Shown here: positions 10,172 through 21,029 of the stretch, in pieces
How the letters are laid out: each line of letters opens with the position of its first letter
Numbering within the stretch: the stretch's first letter is position 1
Assembly (NCBI GenBank): GCA_947683425.1
Contig: CANTUQ010000101.1
Coordinates: 29,163,001 to 29,227,000 of the forward strand
Source: Excoecaria cochinchinensis
Lineage: Eukaryota > Streptophyta > Magnoliopsida > Malpighiales > Euphorbiaceae
DNA length: 64,000 nt
Direction of reading: 5' to 3'
Notes under the pieces: model-generated
Told to the model about the DNA's origin: nothing
The model's database searches: none
What the model saw: only the letters and a program-made list of their open reading frames with translations
Made by a program: the position numbers and the translations under genes

Positions 10172-11334
10172 GGGTTAGTTTCACCCATAGTTACCGAACT
10201 ATATGCCACATTACGCAAAAGTAACAAATAATTTCTTTTTTCGTAAAAGTCACCGAACTTAGTGCTTATTTTTAGAAAAATCATTTTGACCATTTTTCAA
10301 TGAGTGGCTTGCTGGAAAGTCCAGGTGGCATGTCCAGTCAGCGTGACCTGCTCACGTGGCAGTACACGTGTCGCCAACTCAGCGGCCACGTGGACATGAC
10401 ATTTAGAATCAATTGCCATGTCATCATGCCGCGTGGACATGATGACGTGGCATGCTGATAATACATGTTGCCTAATGGGTGACCGACATGTGTCATTTTA
10501 AAAAAATGAAAAAGCAGAAAGTTTCACCCATAATCATCGAACTATTGGCTACATTAAGCAAAAGTAATGAAAGAACTTTTTTTCGAAAAATTATTGAACT
10601 TATTACATATATACAGAAAAATCACTTCTCATTTATCTTTCCTTTCCTTTGAGTACCTTTCATTTTTTGATAGGTGCTTGTACCTTTTTTGTTTGTTTAC
10701 ACAGATTGACAGTGATATCACTTAATTTAATATGTGATTGGAATTTAAATATCTATGAATTATTTAAGGCAACTATTAAATTAAGTGAATATCATTGTCA
10801 ATTTGTGTAAACAAACAAAAAAGGTACAGACACCTGTCAAAAAATAAAAGGTACCCAAAGGCACCATTGTTCAATTTTTTGTATATATGTGCTAAGTTCT
10901 GTGACTTTTTTGAATTTTTTTTATTACTTTTGCTTAATGTGGCCGAGAGTTCGGTGATCATAGATGAAACTTTATGCTTTTTTATTTTTTAAAAAATAAC
11001 ACGTGTCGGTCACCCATTGGGCAGCATACCACGTCCTCATGTCCATGTGGCATGATGACATGGCAACTGATTCCACAAATCCTGTCCACGTGGCTGTTGA
11101 TGTGGACAAAGTGCCTGTGGCATGCTGAGTTGGCGACATGTGTACTGCCACGTGCGCATGTCACGCTGACTGGACATGCCACCTGAATTTTCTAGAGAGC
11201 CACCCACCAGAAAATGGTTAAAGTGATTTTTCTGAAAATAAATGCTAAGTTCGGTGACTTCTACGAAAAAAGAAATTATTTGTTATTTTGCATAATATGG
11301 CCTATACTTCAGTGAGCATAGGTGAAACTAACCC
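10172..11334. mobile_element. Mutator-like foldback element (FB-1)
   Basis: Begins GGGTTAGTTTCACC and ends GGTGAAACTAACCC. It is flanked by a 9-bp duplication with one mismatch (ATTTAATCA at 10163-10171; ATTTATTCA at 11335-11343), the length typical of Mutator-like elements. Almost the whole element is one inverted repeat: arms of about 560 bp meet near 10740 around a short AT-rich loop. There is no coding capacity. Arm identity is moderate, roughly 80-90 percent by eye. Confidence 0.85.
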
Positions 11335-11343
11335 ATTTATTCA

Positions 11344-11835
11344 CCAGGAATTGTGAAGATATTGCAATGTCTTTTCTAATAGCTAATGCAACGGGAGCTC
11401 CACCCATTTGGGTGAAAGGTAGAAATTTCATCTGATAATAGCCAGCATTTTAATTTCATATGAGATATTCTTTGTTCTCACGATTTTTAATTTTTGTTAC
11501 TTGATAAATTATGCAATAGAACGTTTAACTAGTAAATTGTAAATTGTGTAGAGGAGTTGGAAGTTTGGGAGTGATATGGTATTATGAAATCCATGCAGCA
11601 AAAAGTATAAGAGGAAATAAGTAATAACTACTTGACTAATCAGAGGTATCAAGTTTCTTACTGCTTTGTTGAAGAAATAAGATAGGATAGGATGGCAGAA
11701 ATTACTAGGCTTTTGTGGTTTACTGAAAATATTTTCTTTTGTTATGTCAATGAGTTCCTTGTTGACTAACGGTCACCTTAACTTAGTCCAGTTTGCTTCC
11801 TCTCATCATTTTTGTACCTTGGACTTTAACAAGTT
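11344..11835. other. Intergenic, nothing recognised
   Basis: No supported gene or element seen. Confidence 0.55.
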
Positions 11836-12060
11836 TTGCCTTTAATTTAGTTTCACCTCATCCTTGGTAATTCATATCCGACTTTAGATAGGAAACATAA
11901 TTTATTTGTAAACAAAAACAGAGAAGCAAAACATGTAAACGAAATGAGTTGTTATTCAAGGAGCCAATCTTGCAATCTGAGGAATGATGGAGCTTTAGAT
12001 CTGCTATGTGATGGAAAATTGTTGCCTGTAAGTAAGTTTGTGAGCATACAGTGACATGAT
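11836..12060 (+). repeat. Duplicated receptor-kinase flank module, copy 2
   Basis: Shares TTTAATTTAGTTTCACCTC, the GAAGCAAAACATGTAAAC stretch and the CTGAGGAATGATGGAGCTT block with 17415-17660. It marks the 5' flank of the receptor-kinase duplication. Confidence 0.75.
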
Positions 12061-13399
12061 TTTCCAGCAAAGGCCCTATCAGGGTTGTACATTTTCTGAA
12101 ATCATTTAGACCATTGAATAGCATTTCCTCTGTTCTTTATGTGTAATGTGCCTATTTACTTTCTTTATCTATATGGAGCCTGGTGATGGACACGATTGTG
12201 TAATCTTTATGACCCGGGGTAACTGCTGCTGTAATTATGATGCTTTTCAAATATATATGTAGAATAGATCTGATTTGGCTGACTGAATCCCATATAAACA
12301 TGTAAGGGAGTGCATTTGATGGTTGCGTATTTATCTGCACTCATTTATTGTTAAGAGTGTCGGTCTACTAATCATTCCTTGGAAAATTGAAACACTCACC
12401 CCCATTTGTATAGTTCTCTACCTCACGACATGCTTAATAGGTTTGTATTGATCATGCATTGGCAACTGTGTGTGTAGGGTGACAAGGAATTGTCACTTTC
12501 CACTATTTTGATCACTGAGATTTCCTTAGATTACTTGATTAATTTAAATTGAAGTTGGACAGACCCCACAATTGGATTTAAGTCGGAAAAGCGAGACTTT
12601 TAGTTAAAGCAACCATTCCATCGCATCTCCAATTCTCCATTCAATAGGGGACATGCTTTGCTTCTTTTAAGGTCAAATTTTGTTTTCTAATGAACAGATT
12701 ACTACTGCACTCTATTGGGTAATTCTTCTTTTCCTAATTTTAAATTATTATGTGCTCTTTTATTTGAATGATAGCAAATCTTTGAAGCATTGTTACCTTT
12801 TGAAAAAAATAACCCCACTTTTACTTTCCTAGACATTACCGTTCTACACGCTAAATTATATATATATATATTACTTTTTCCTCCTCATAAATATAGACTT
12901 ACTTTTTATTTTAATTTGTCCCACAATATAATCTTTTTAATATGCCTTCATTTAATTAAATCTACGTGAATTATAATGGCATCTTTTTTTATTTTCACAA
13001 CTTTTCAAATAAAAGAAACAATTATTTTGATTTATAGAACATATATTAATGAAAAACTACGTATTAAATGAAGGCATATATATTAAAAAAAAATTGGCTA
13101 AATGTTGTTTTAAATTATACTAACTAATTTTTTAATTTATATGAAAAAGAAACAAATCTATATTTGTGATACGGAAGGTCTATATAACTTTTATTTGCAA
13201 TAGAATGTTCCTCCAATAAATTATTGTTCCCATTCTACACTCAATAATTTTTTTCTGACTTTCTTCACAGATTGTTCAAAATCTGCCGTAAAAAATAAAT
13301 AAATTATATTGGTTATTAAAAAATTAAACAATCATATTGGTTATTAAAAAATTAAACTTTAATATAGAAAATGATAGAAATAGAACAGATTTTTGTTTC
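12061..13399. other. Upstream region of the receptor-kinase gene
   Basis: AT-rich, with a short (TA)n run at 12857-12872 and a 30-bp direct repeat at about 13308-13360. No gene seen. Confidence 0.6.
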
Positions 13400-13408
13400 T
13401 ATAAATAG
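13400..13408 (+). promoter_or_regulatory. TATA box of the LRR-XII receptor kinase
   Basis: CTATAAATA, 60 bp before the ATG at 13468. This fits transcription starting near 13435 and a short 5' UTR. Confidence 0.7.
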
Positions 13409-13467
13409 CTCATATTGGTATGTCACCCTATCAACACATCGCATTATTCATTTGAACCAAAAAAAAA

Positions 13468-16400
13468 ATGCCACTTCCAACCACAGACCTAACCCTTAAA
13501 CTGTTAACCTTTCAGTTCTGTCTCATTTTGTTGGTATCTATGGCTAATTGTCTGAGGCATTTAAGTAATGAGACTGATCGACTTTCGCTGTTGGAGTTTA
13601 AAGCCCAAATATCGAATGATCCTTATGGCATATTAAGCTCATGGAATGATTCTACTAGCTTCTGCAAGTGGGAAGGAGTTACTTGTGGCCGCAAACATCA
13701 GAGAGTTACTTCTCTAGACTTGCAGGGGCTAAGCTTGACAGGGACCTTATCTCCTTGTATAAAGAATCTCACATTCTTAAGGTTCCTCAATCTTGCCACC
13801 AACAGATTCCATGGAGAAATTCCTCGAGAAGTCGGTCATCTGTTCCGACTCAGATATCTGAACCTGTCAGCAAACTCGTTAGGAGGAGGAATTACAGGTT
13901 ACATCAGCAACTGTTCAAAGCTCAAGATTTTGGATTTGGGCACCAACAACTTGACAGGAAAAATTCCTGTTGAGCTGGGCTTTCTAAAAAAGCTTGGGAA
14001 AATTTACCTTGGCCAGAATAAACTCACAGGAGAGATCCCGCATTCATTTGGAAACCTTTCTTCTCTAGAAAAACTTTTTTCACCTTTTAATCATCTGAAG
14101 GGAAATATTCCAAGTCATTTGGGACTACTCCCGAAGTTAACTCATTTTAGTTTTGGTATGAATAACCTGAGAGGTGCAATCCCTTCCACTCTTTGCAATC
14201 TTTCATCTCTCATTAAATTTGCTGTTCCAGTAAACCAATTGGATGGGACTCTCCCACCAAACACAGGCCTCACTCTCCCAAACTTGCAAATATTTTCCGT
14301 TGGTGGAAACCAAATTCATGGAAGTATTCCAACTTCAATCACCAATGCTTCTCAGCTTCAAGTGCTTGACATCTTTAACAACTCAATAACCGGTCCAGTT
14401 CCAAACAATCTAGGATATTTGAAAAGTATCCGCATGCTGGGTTTGGGAATAAATTTTTTAGGCAATAACACAATCAAAGATCTGAATTTCATGACATCTT
14501 TGTCAAATTGTAGCAATCTAGAAATGCTTTCAATTAATGGAAACAATTTTGGGGGTCTGCTACCTTCCTCTATAGCCAATATGTCCAGCATTCAAAGACT
14601 ACATATGGGAAAAAATCAATTCTATGGTAAAATTCCAATGGGGGTTGGAGATCTTGTAAACTTGTACTTATTAGATATCTCGGTTAATCTTTTATCTGGT
14701 CCAATTCCTGATTCTTTAGGGAAGCTTGTGAAGTTGCAAGGGTTAGATCTTTCTGAAAATAGGTTATCCGGAGAAATCCCACATTCCCTATGTAACCTCA
14801 CCAAAGTAGCTGTGCTTGATTTACGTGAAAACAAGTTAGAAGGAAACTTAATTCCATGTATTGGAAACTTAAAAAGTCTGCAGCATTTGTCTGTAGCTGA
14901 AAATAACCTAAATGGCAGCATACCTCCACAAATCCTTGATCTTTTTGCATTAGTACTTGTTGATTTATCGCTAAATGCATTCACGGGTCTCATTCCTCTT
15001 GGTGTCAGTAGCATGAAAGGTATGGCTACATTCGATATATCTGGAAAAAAATTGTCTGGGAAAATTCCCGAGACACTAGGTGATTGTTTGAGCCTAGAAT
15101 TTCTTCACTTGGGTGGCAATATGCTTCAAGGAGATATTCCTTCATCCCTTGGATCATTGAAAGGTATGCAAGAGCTATACCTGTCAAGGAACAACTTGTC
15201 AGGAAATATCCCGAAAGAGCTAGAGAAGCTAATGTTCTTGCAATATCTTGATCTCTCTTTCAACAACCTTAAGGGTGAAGTTCCAAAGAAAGGAGTTTTC
15301 AACAACGTAAGTGCATTTTCAGTTGATGGAAACATTGACCTTTGTGGCGGAATCATAGAACTACAGCTACCACCATGTCTTATTAAAATAGAGAAACAGA
15401 AAAAGGCTACCAAAGCCATTATCGTTGCAGCAATCATCAGTCTAGTACTGATTTTTGTTGCAATAACATCCTTGCATGTTTTCTATCGGAGAAATTCAAG
15501 AAAGAATTCAGCCACAAAACTTTTTGAAGATAATAATCTTCCTCGAATTTCATACAACGAATTGTTGCAAGCAACCAATGGTTTTTCTTCAGGCAATATC
15601 ATTGGAGAAGGTAGTTTTGGCTTTGTATATAGAGGAAATCTTGATCATCAAGAAGAAAAGCTAGTTGCTGTTAAAGTATTCAAACTTCAACAACATGGAG
15701 CTTCCAAGAGCATTCTTGCTGAGTGCAAAGCATTGCGGAGCATTAGGCACAAAAATCTGGTAAAGATCCTAACGTACTGCTCCAGCATTGATTTTAAAGG
15801 CAATGATTTCAAAGCTCTAGTGTTTGATTTCATGGAGAATGGGAGTTTGGAGATGTGGTTGCATCCTGAAAGAGATGACAAGTTGCATCCTGAAAGAGAT
15901 GGCAACATTCAATCAAGGAGTTTAAGCCTTCTTCAAAGACTTGGTATTGCGATTGATGTGTCGTCTGCGTTGCATTATCTTCACGACCATTGTCAAACTC
16001 CTATTGTTCACTGTGATTTGAAGCCCAGCAATATTCTATTTGACAGTGATATGACTGCTCATGTTAGTGATTTCGGATTGGCTCGGCTCCTTTCCAACGC
16101 TACTGATAATTCAACGCAAGGCGAAACTAGCTTAATTGGGATCAAGGGAACCATCGGCTATATGGCTCCAGGTATAATTTCATGGGCTTCTCCTGTTTTA
16201 TTAATTCATCAGCAAGCTCAACAATTAGACGTGTCAGGTGACATAACTAATAAAAGTTTGATGCTGATTTTCTGTGTTGCAGAATATGGAGTAGGCAGTC
16301 AAGCAACAAAACATGGAGATGTATTCAGCTTCGGGATAATTTTATTGGAGATTTTTACAGGAAAGAGGCCAACTGATCCGATTTTTGCTGATGGTTTAAA

Positions 16401-16704
16401 TCTCCATAACTTTGTGAAAGCTAATCTCCCTACACGAGTCATGCATGTTTTGGACCCTGTTCTTATCACAACAAGAGATGTGACAGAAATAGCAACAAGA
16501 TCAGAAGTCATGGAGAGTTTGAGACTAGATGATGGAGATGCGCACAATTGTATTGTATCAGTCCTGGAAATCGGACTGGCATGCTCAGCAGAACTCTCAA
16601 TTGACCGAATGCAAATGGGGGTTGTCACCAAAAAATTAAATGATATTACAGAGGCATTCATGCGCACAAGAACTCGTCGAGGCGGACGAGTGGTAACCCG
16701 CTAA
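13468..16704 (+). CDS. LRR-XII receptor-like kinase (EFR/Xa21/At3g47570 type)
   Basis: Predicted plasma-membrane pattern-recognition receptor with a non-RD kinase. Coding exons are 13468-16171 and 16283-16704, giving about 1041 residues. Signal peptide about 1-28; LRR N-terminal cap about 35-75 (SWNDSTSFCKWEGVTC); some 21 LRRs to about 615; transmembrane helix about 650-673; kinase from about 706 with GEGSFG (713-718), VAVK (Lys 736), HCD (848-850, non-RD) and DFG (868). The intron at 16172-16282 falls inside GYMAPEYG, the conserved subfamily-XII site. It is 111 nt, in frame and stop-free, so an unspliced read also stays open at 1078 residues. A 24-bp tandem duplication at 15859-15906 adds eight residues (LHPERDDK, LHPERDGN) after the hinge. 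Length and motifs suggest a functional gene; the ligand is unknown. Confidence 0.93.
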   Translation: MPLPTTDLTLKLLTFQFCLILLVSMANCLRHLSNETDRLSLLEFKAQISNDPYGILSSWNDSTSFCKWEGVTCGRKHQRVTSLDLQGLSLTGTLSPCIKNLTFLRFLNLATNRFHGEIPREVGHLFRLRYLNLSANSLGGGITGYISNCSKLKILDLGTNNLTGKIPVELGFLKKLGKIYLGQNKLTGEIPHSFGNLSSLEKLFSPFNHLKGNIPSHLGLLPKLTHFSFGMNNLRGAIPSTLCNLSSLIKFAVPVNQLDGTLPPNTGLTLPNLQIFSVGGNQIHGSIPTSITNASQLQVLDIFNNSITGPVPNNLGYLKSIRMLGLGINFLGNNTIKDLNFMTSLSNCSNLEMLSINGNNFGGLLPSSIANMSSIQRLHMGKNQFYGKIPMGVGDLVNLYLLDISVNLLSGPIPDSLGKLVKLQGLDLSENRLSGEIPHSLCNLTKVAVLDLRENKLEGNLIPCIGNLKSLQHLSVAENNLNGSIPPQILDLFALVLVDLSLNAFTGLIPLGVSSMKGMATFDISGKKLSGKIPETLGDCLSLEFLHLGGNMLQGDIPSSLGSLKGMQELYLSRNNLSGNIPKELEKLMFLQYLDLSFNNLKGEVPKKGVFNNVSAFSVDGNIDLCGGIIELQLPPCLIKIEKQKKATKAIIVAAIISLVLIFVAITSLHVFYRRNSRKNSATKLFEDNNLPRISYNELLQATNGFSSGNIIGEGSFGFVYRGNLDHQEEKLVAVKVFKLQQHGASKSILAECKALRSIRHKNLVKILTYCSSIDFKGNDFKALVFDFMENGSLEMWLHPERDDKLHPERDGNIQSRSLSLLQRLGIAIDVSSALHYLHDHCQTPIVHCDLKPSNILFDSDMTAHVSDFGLARLLSNATDNSTQGETSLIGIKGTIGYMAPGIISWASPVLLIHQQAQQLDVSGDITNKSLMLIFCVAEYGVGSQATKHGDVFSFGIILLEIFTGKRPTDPIFADGLNLHNFVKANLPTRVMHVLDPVLITTRDVTEIATRSEVMESLRLDDGDAHNCIVSVLEIGLACSAELSIDRMQMGVVTKKLNDITEAFMRTRTRRGGRVVTR
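16172..16282 (+). other. In-frame intron of the LRR-XII receptor kinase
   Basis: Donor CCAG then GTATAATTT; acceptor TGTGTTGCAG then AATATGGAG. Removal restores the conserved GYMAPEYGVGSQ activation-loop region. Retention would insert 37 residues there, a region of the kinase fold unlikely to tolerate it. Confidence 0.9.
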
Positions 16705-17400
16705 TATATATTGAGTTTCCTTTTTATTCAGCTAAAGTCTGTAATATATATAATCATACGTTCTTTTAACAAGCACTTCCTTTTATGATTCTATTTCTGT
16801 TATCAAATTTCCAACTAATATGTATTGTTTTCCAAATTTTCCACTAAATCAGCACTCATAATTAACTAATCAGAGCAAGCATTCAACCCCATATCCTTAG
16901 TTAGCCAATATTGTACGAGTATATTTAATAAAATGTGTCTTGTTCTGCAGCAAATCATGCTATATGTCTTTAGTCTACCTTATTGCAAAACATTATGATC
17001 AACATCACCAAGTGCACCGTGTAATTTAAGTCATTAAAGAAATTGAACTTTCTTTCTTTTTATTATTTGATGCATTTGTTAAATTGACTGTCCACTAAAC
17101 ACTCCTAACCCAATTTAAGGTCTTAATAGTCGGAAAAGTCATATCATATTCCCAAATAAAATAAAATAATTACCACCTTGTTCCATCAAATATATAGTAC
17201 TTCATCATTTGCTGGACGAAAAAGATATGTGCCAACGTTTTGAGTTAATTTTAAATTTTGTACAAAAAGAAGTGTGGTGGACTTAACCGGAGGCGTGCGT
17301 GATACGCTGCAATATATAAATCTGATTGAATTTCATTCTTCAGCAAATAATCAAACTTCATTTTTTTAAGGCATTGTTAAACAATATTTAACAACTTTTG
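16705..17400. other. Receptor-kinase 3' flank
   Basis: The 3' UTR (to about 16800) is recognisable again beside the C-terminal fragment at 46540-46614. The block around 17070-17120 recurs at 41275-41330 downstream of the pseudogene. No gene seen. Confidence 0.65.
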
Positions 17401-17857
17401 CTTGTTTTTCCCCCTTACATTTAATTTAGTTTCACCTCGTCCCTGTAGCCCAAGGAATTTACATCCAAACTTTAGATAGAAAACATGATTTATCTGTTGG
17501 TTTAGTGGTGTAGAAAAAGAAAAACATATTAAAAAAAAAGTAATAAGAGAAAGCACAGTGAAGCAAAACATGTAAACAAAAGCAGTTGTTATGCAAGGAG
17601 CACAATCTTGCTATCTGAGGAATGATGGAGCTTCAGATATACTATGTGGTTTTAGCAGTAACGGTTTCAGAACTAAAATTACAGGCCCGGTTTTTTGGTC
17701 CCAGTCTCTGAAACCATTGCTGTTGTCAACGGTTTTAATGCAAATGAAACCCTGTTGCACCACCAACGGTTTCAAAACGATCCCATTTTTACAAATATGT
17801 TTTTGCTGACCTCAAATCTTGATTTTTTTAAGTGAATTATTTTTTTTTTAAAAAAAA
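17401..17857 (+). repeat. Duplicated receptor-kinase flank module, copy 3
   Basis: Homologous to 11836-12060 up to about 17650. It then diverges into an unrelated segment (17660-17857) with three AACGGTTT words. Confidence 0.65.
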
Positions 17858-18019
17858 ACAGAATCTTGTTATCTGAGGGATGATGGAGCTTTAGATCTGC
17901 TATGTGGTGGAAAATTATTGGCCATAAGTAAGTTTGTTACACGGTTATAGTCATGCATCCAGTTAATTATATACTGAAGCAATATTTCTGTAATTTCAGG
18001 TTGAGTTAGAAAAGTCTTT

Positions 18020-18070
<51 letters not shown>

Positions 18071-18200
18071 GTATATTACCATCTTGTACTTGAGAGTTTA
18101 CTGGCCCAACTTATTTTTATTCATGCCGGAAGTTTTATATTTTTATTGGTTTATTAGTTCAATGGTTTTCTATCACTGAAATCCTAGCTTTATTTATTTA
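17858..18200 (+). repeat. Duplicated receptor-kinase flank module, copy 4
   Basis: Parallel to 9045-9370, including the block that ends in a donor-like GTAAGTAAG and the following TTGAGTTAGAAA segment. Confidence 0.75.
18024..18062. repeat. (AT)n microsatellite
   Basis: About 19 uninterrupted AT units within the duplicated module; absent or short in the copy at 9200-9240. Confidence 0.95.
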
Positions 18201-18369
18201 TTTATTTTGGTAAATAGGAGTGGGCTAAGCCCACAAGCACAAAACAAAACTAAGTAAGAAATTCCAGCCAAATCATGCTGGAGCCATTGAAGAACTTCAG
18301 CCGGAGGCTCAGGGAGCAAGTGGAAGCCCAAGGGAAGAGTGCAACAAAATGGGTGGGGCAGTCAGCAAC

Positions 18370-18712
18370 TGTTGGAAAATTTTTAGGATCAATAATATAA
18401 ATTTCATTTCCAATAAAGACTAGTTACATATGCCTATTTATAGGCTTACAATGAAACAATAAAATTAGGTCACTACCCCCACTAACTCCATTAATATATC
18501 CATAACTCCATTACTCCACTAACACCATTAATACCACTAACACTACTAACTAATCCACTAACTACACTCACCCATAACTCCATTAATCCACTAACTACAC
18601 TAATACCATTAACTCCATTAACTAAATAATAATTAACAAAAATATTAAAAACATGTTATAATCAAATTTACTAATTTAGTCACTATAATGATTTTGAATC
18701 AATTCTCCAACA
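18370..18712 (-). repeat. TR-GAG-1 LTR (3' in element sense)
   Basis: Bounded by TGTTGG and CCAACA. The interior holds a run of ACTCCATTA and CCACTAAC words. Confidence 0.9.
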
Positions 18713-18915
18713 CGCTCCCTTGATTCAAAATCGTACACATTTAATTGTTTTGTTGGAGCACATCTCTCCAATGGACATTACTTGTCAATTTATCTTTGAA
18801 ACACTTCTCTTCAATTTTTGAGGCACGTCTCATCAAACTTCAATTCTTGATGCACTTTCTCATCAATTTTTTTTTGCCATCAAATTTTTCCTTTTGGAGC
18901 ACTTGTCTCCAACTA

Positions 18916-19791
18916 TCAAAAAGGAGATTCTTCTTCTCGTGCAAAATTCACTTGATCATATGCAAACCTGTAATATTTTTTAATATGACCAAATTTTTTA
19001 TAACCGAAACATTGTGGTTTACCTTTATGCCAACAATCATTTTCATCATGATTGTTTTTCTTGCATACACCGTATGGTGGAAATTTTCCTTTTTGGAATG
19101 CCGATGATGACTTATGTGTTGTTTTGGCAATGAATGCTCCCTCCATTGGCTTTTCATCTCTAATTGTTATTCTTTGTTCCACAGCTTGCAATGCATTAAT
19201 TAATTCTGCAACTGTTATTTTTGAAAGATCTTTTGAATCTTCAAGTGAAGAAATTTTTGACTCAAACTTTTCAGGCAAACTCACAAAAATTTTCTCAACA
19301 ACTCTATCGTCTGGAAACTCTTCACCAAATAATCTGATTTTGTTAACAATTGACATAAGTTTGTTAACATACTCTTTAATTCCTTTAGTTGGCTTCATCG
19401 TTTGAATCATAAATTCTCTTTTAAGATTCAAAATCTGCATAAATTTTGTCTTGTCATTGCCTAAATACTCATTTCTTAACAAATTCCATACCTCTTTTGG
19501 AGTCTCACATGCCATAATGTTGGTGAAAATTACTTCAGAAACTGAAGAGTACAAACAAATTTTTGCTTTGAACCTCTTGACTTTTTCTTCATTGTGACTC
19601 TTAATTTGAGCTGAAGTTGGATGAGCTGGCAATGGTGGAACTTCGACGTCATTCTCAACCACATCCCATAAATCAAATGACTGTAAATATGCTTGCATTT
19701 TCACAGCCCATAATTGATAATTTTCTCCTGTGAAGATGGGAGGTGAAGTTAAAGGAAAAGTGTTTGAGGCCATTTTAATATGTATACTCAC
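18916..19791 (-). CDS. Copia-type Gag polyprotein of the TR-GAG-1 element
   Basis: A 291-codon open frame; the second Met at 19773 is the more usual copia gag start. N-terminal DUF4219-like motif (PPIFTGENYQLWAVKMQAYL), then the UBN2 capsid region (WNLLRNEYLGNDKTKFMQIL, SLPEKFESKISSLEDS). At the end are two degenerate zinc knuckles: CKKNNHDENDC preceded by GV, where the first Cys is lost, and GYKKFGHIKKYY, where Cys are replaced. The capsid frame is open despite the absence of pol, consistent with an element that supplies Gag and borrows enzymes. Knuckle decay may impair RNA packaging. Confidence 0.85.
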   Translation of the reverse strand: MSIHIKMASNTFPLTSPPIFTGENYQLWAVKMQAYLQSFDLWDVVENDVEVPPLPAHPTSAQIKSHNEEKVKRFKAKICLYSSVSEVIFTNIMACETPKEVWNLLRNEYLGNDKTKFMQILNLKREFMIQTMKPTKGIKEYVNKLMSIVNKIRLFGEEFPDDRVVEKIFVSLPEKFESKISSLEDSKDLSKITVAELINALQAVEQRITIRDEKPMEGAFIAKTTHKSSSAFQKGKFPPYGVCKKNNHDENDCWHKGKPQCFGYKKFGHIKKYYRFAYDQVNFAREEESPF

Positions 19792-19848
19792 TTGTTTTTT
19801 CTCAATTTTTTTTCACAGACTCGTGATCAAGAATGGCTCTGATACCCC

Positions 19849-20191
19849 TGTCGGGAAATTTTTAGGATCAATAACATAAATTTCATTTCCAATAAAGACT
19901 AGTTACATATGCCTATTTATAGGCTTACAATGAAACAATAAAATTAGGTCACTACCCCCACTAACTCCACTAATACATCCATAACTCCATTACTCCACTA
20001 ACACCATTAATACCACTAACACTACTAACTAATCCACTAACTACACTCACCCATAACTCCATTAATCCACTAACTACACTAATACCATTAACTCCATTAA
20101 CTAAATAATAATTAACAAAACTATTAAAAACATGTTATAATCAAATTTACTAATTTAGTCACTATAATGATTTTGAATCAATTCTCCAACA
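19849..20191 (-). repeat. TR-GAG-1 LTR (5' in element sense)
   Basis: Starts TGTCGGG, ends CCAACA, 343 bp, near-identical to 18370-18712. Confidence 0.9.
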
Positions 20192-20365
20192 ATAACAACA
20201 TGTGCTTCGTGATACACATGATAGATTGTACCTTGATGAAAGTTTCCCAAAATAGCTCAATACCATGGAATAAGGAAAAACAACCTGCATTAACACCTGA
20301 ATGGCCAGCAACCATATCCACCAACAGCTTATTATCACACTCCACCACATTTTGCTCTAATTTAA

Positions 20366-20436
20366 TGGAAACATGGGGATTAATTTCATCTAGAAATGTT
20401 TTAATTTTTAAAAAAAGATTTTAGGGCCCTAATACC
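20366..20436. other. Junction between LINE remnant and kinase pseudogene
   Basis: Short AT-rich stretch; nothing recognised. Confidence 0.5.
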
Positions 20437-21029
20437 TACCTTTAAAGCCATTATGTCTAACCTTCGTGAGCTATATATGGGAGGAAATCAATTATACGTT
20501 GAAATTCGAATCAGAGCTAGGGAACCTTGTCAGTTTGCATGTGTTAGGAATGTCGCACAATCATTTGTTTTGTCCAATCCTCGATACTTTTGGAAAGCTT
20601 TTGAAGCTGTAGGAGCTACATTTGTTTGAAAATAACTTATCAGAGAAATCCCAGAATCACTATGTAACATCACCAAGCTAAGAGAGCTTGATTTGGAAGA
20701 AAATGAAGGAAATCTAACAAGCATTGGGAAATTCAAAAATATGCAGTTTTTGTATGTTAGCAAATAAGCTAGTTGGAAGCATAACTCTAACAGATTATGG
20801 ATCTGTTTCCGCTAATATTACTTGATTTATCGCAAAATGCATTGACATGTCTAATTCCCCATGAAGTTAGTAGGCTGAAAAGTATCAATGAGTTGTATAT
20901 GTCAGATAACAAACTTTCAGGAGAAATTCCTAAGTGAATGTTCGAGTCTAGAGCTCCTTTACCTGGATGGCAATATGTTTCAAGGAGATATTCCTTCATC
21001 ACTTCCTTTCTTGAAATGTTCGCACGAGT

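Larger units (their letters stand above)
18370..20191 (-). mobile_element. Gag-only LTR retrotransposon (TR-GAG type), element 1
   Basis: Two 343-bp LTRs (18370-18712 and 19849-20191) differ at about six positions by eye, so insertion is recent. On the minus strand the primer binding site GGTATCAGAGCCATTC is at 19846-19831, followed by one gag ORF and a polypurine tract (AAGGGAGCG) at about 18713-18721. There is no protease, integrase or RT, and no room for them. Flanks GCAAC (18365-18369) and ATAAC (20192-20196) form an imperfect TSD. This fits the described TR-GAG class of copia-derived elements. Confidence 0.9.
18205..20365 (-). pseudogene. LINE RNase H remnant, second copy, split by a gag-only LTR element
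   Basis: 18205-18369 and 20192-20365 together match 9380-9715. The break is exactly at the LTR element 18370-20191, showing that the element inserted after the locus duplicated. Confidence 0.75.

Noticed and set aside
16171..16210. Reading the receptor kinase as one uninterrupted 1078-residue ORF
   Set aside because: Clear GT-AG sites and restoration of GYMAPEYG on splicing show that 16172-16282 is an intron.
18034..18062. Origin-like or regulatory AT tract
   Set aside because: Simple (AT)n microsatellite.
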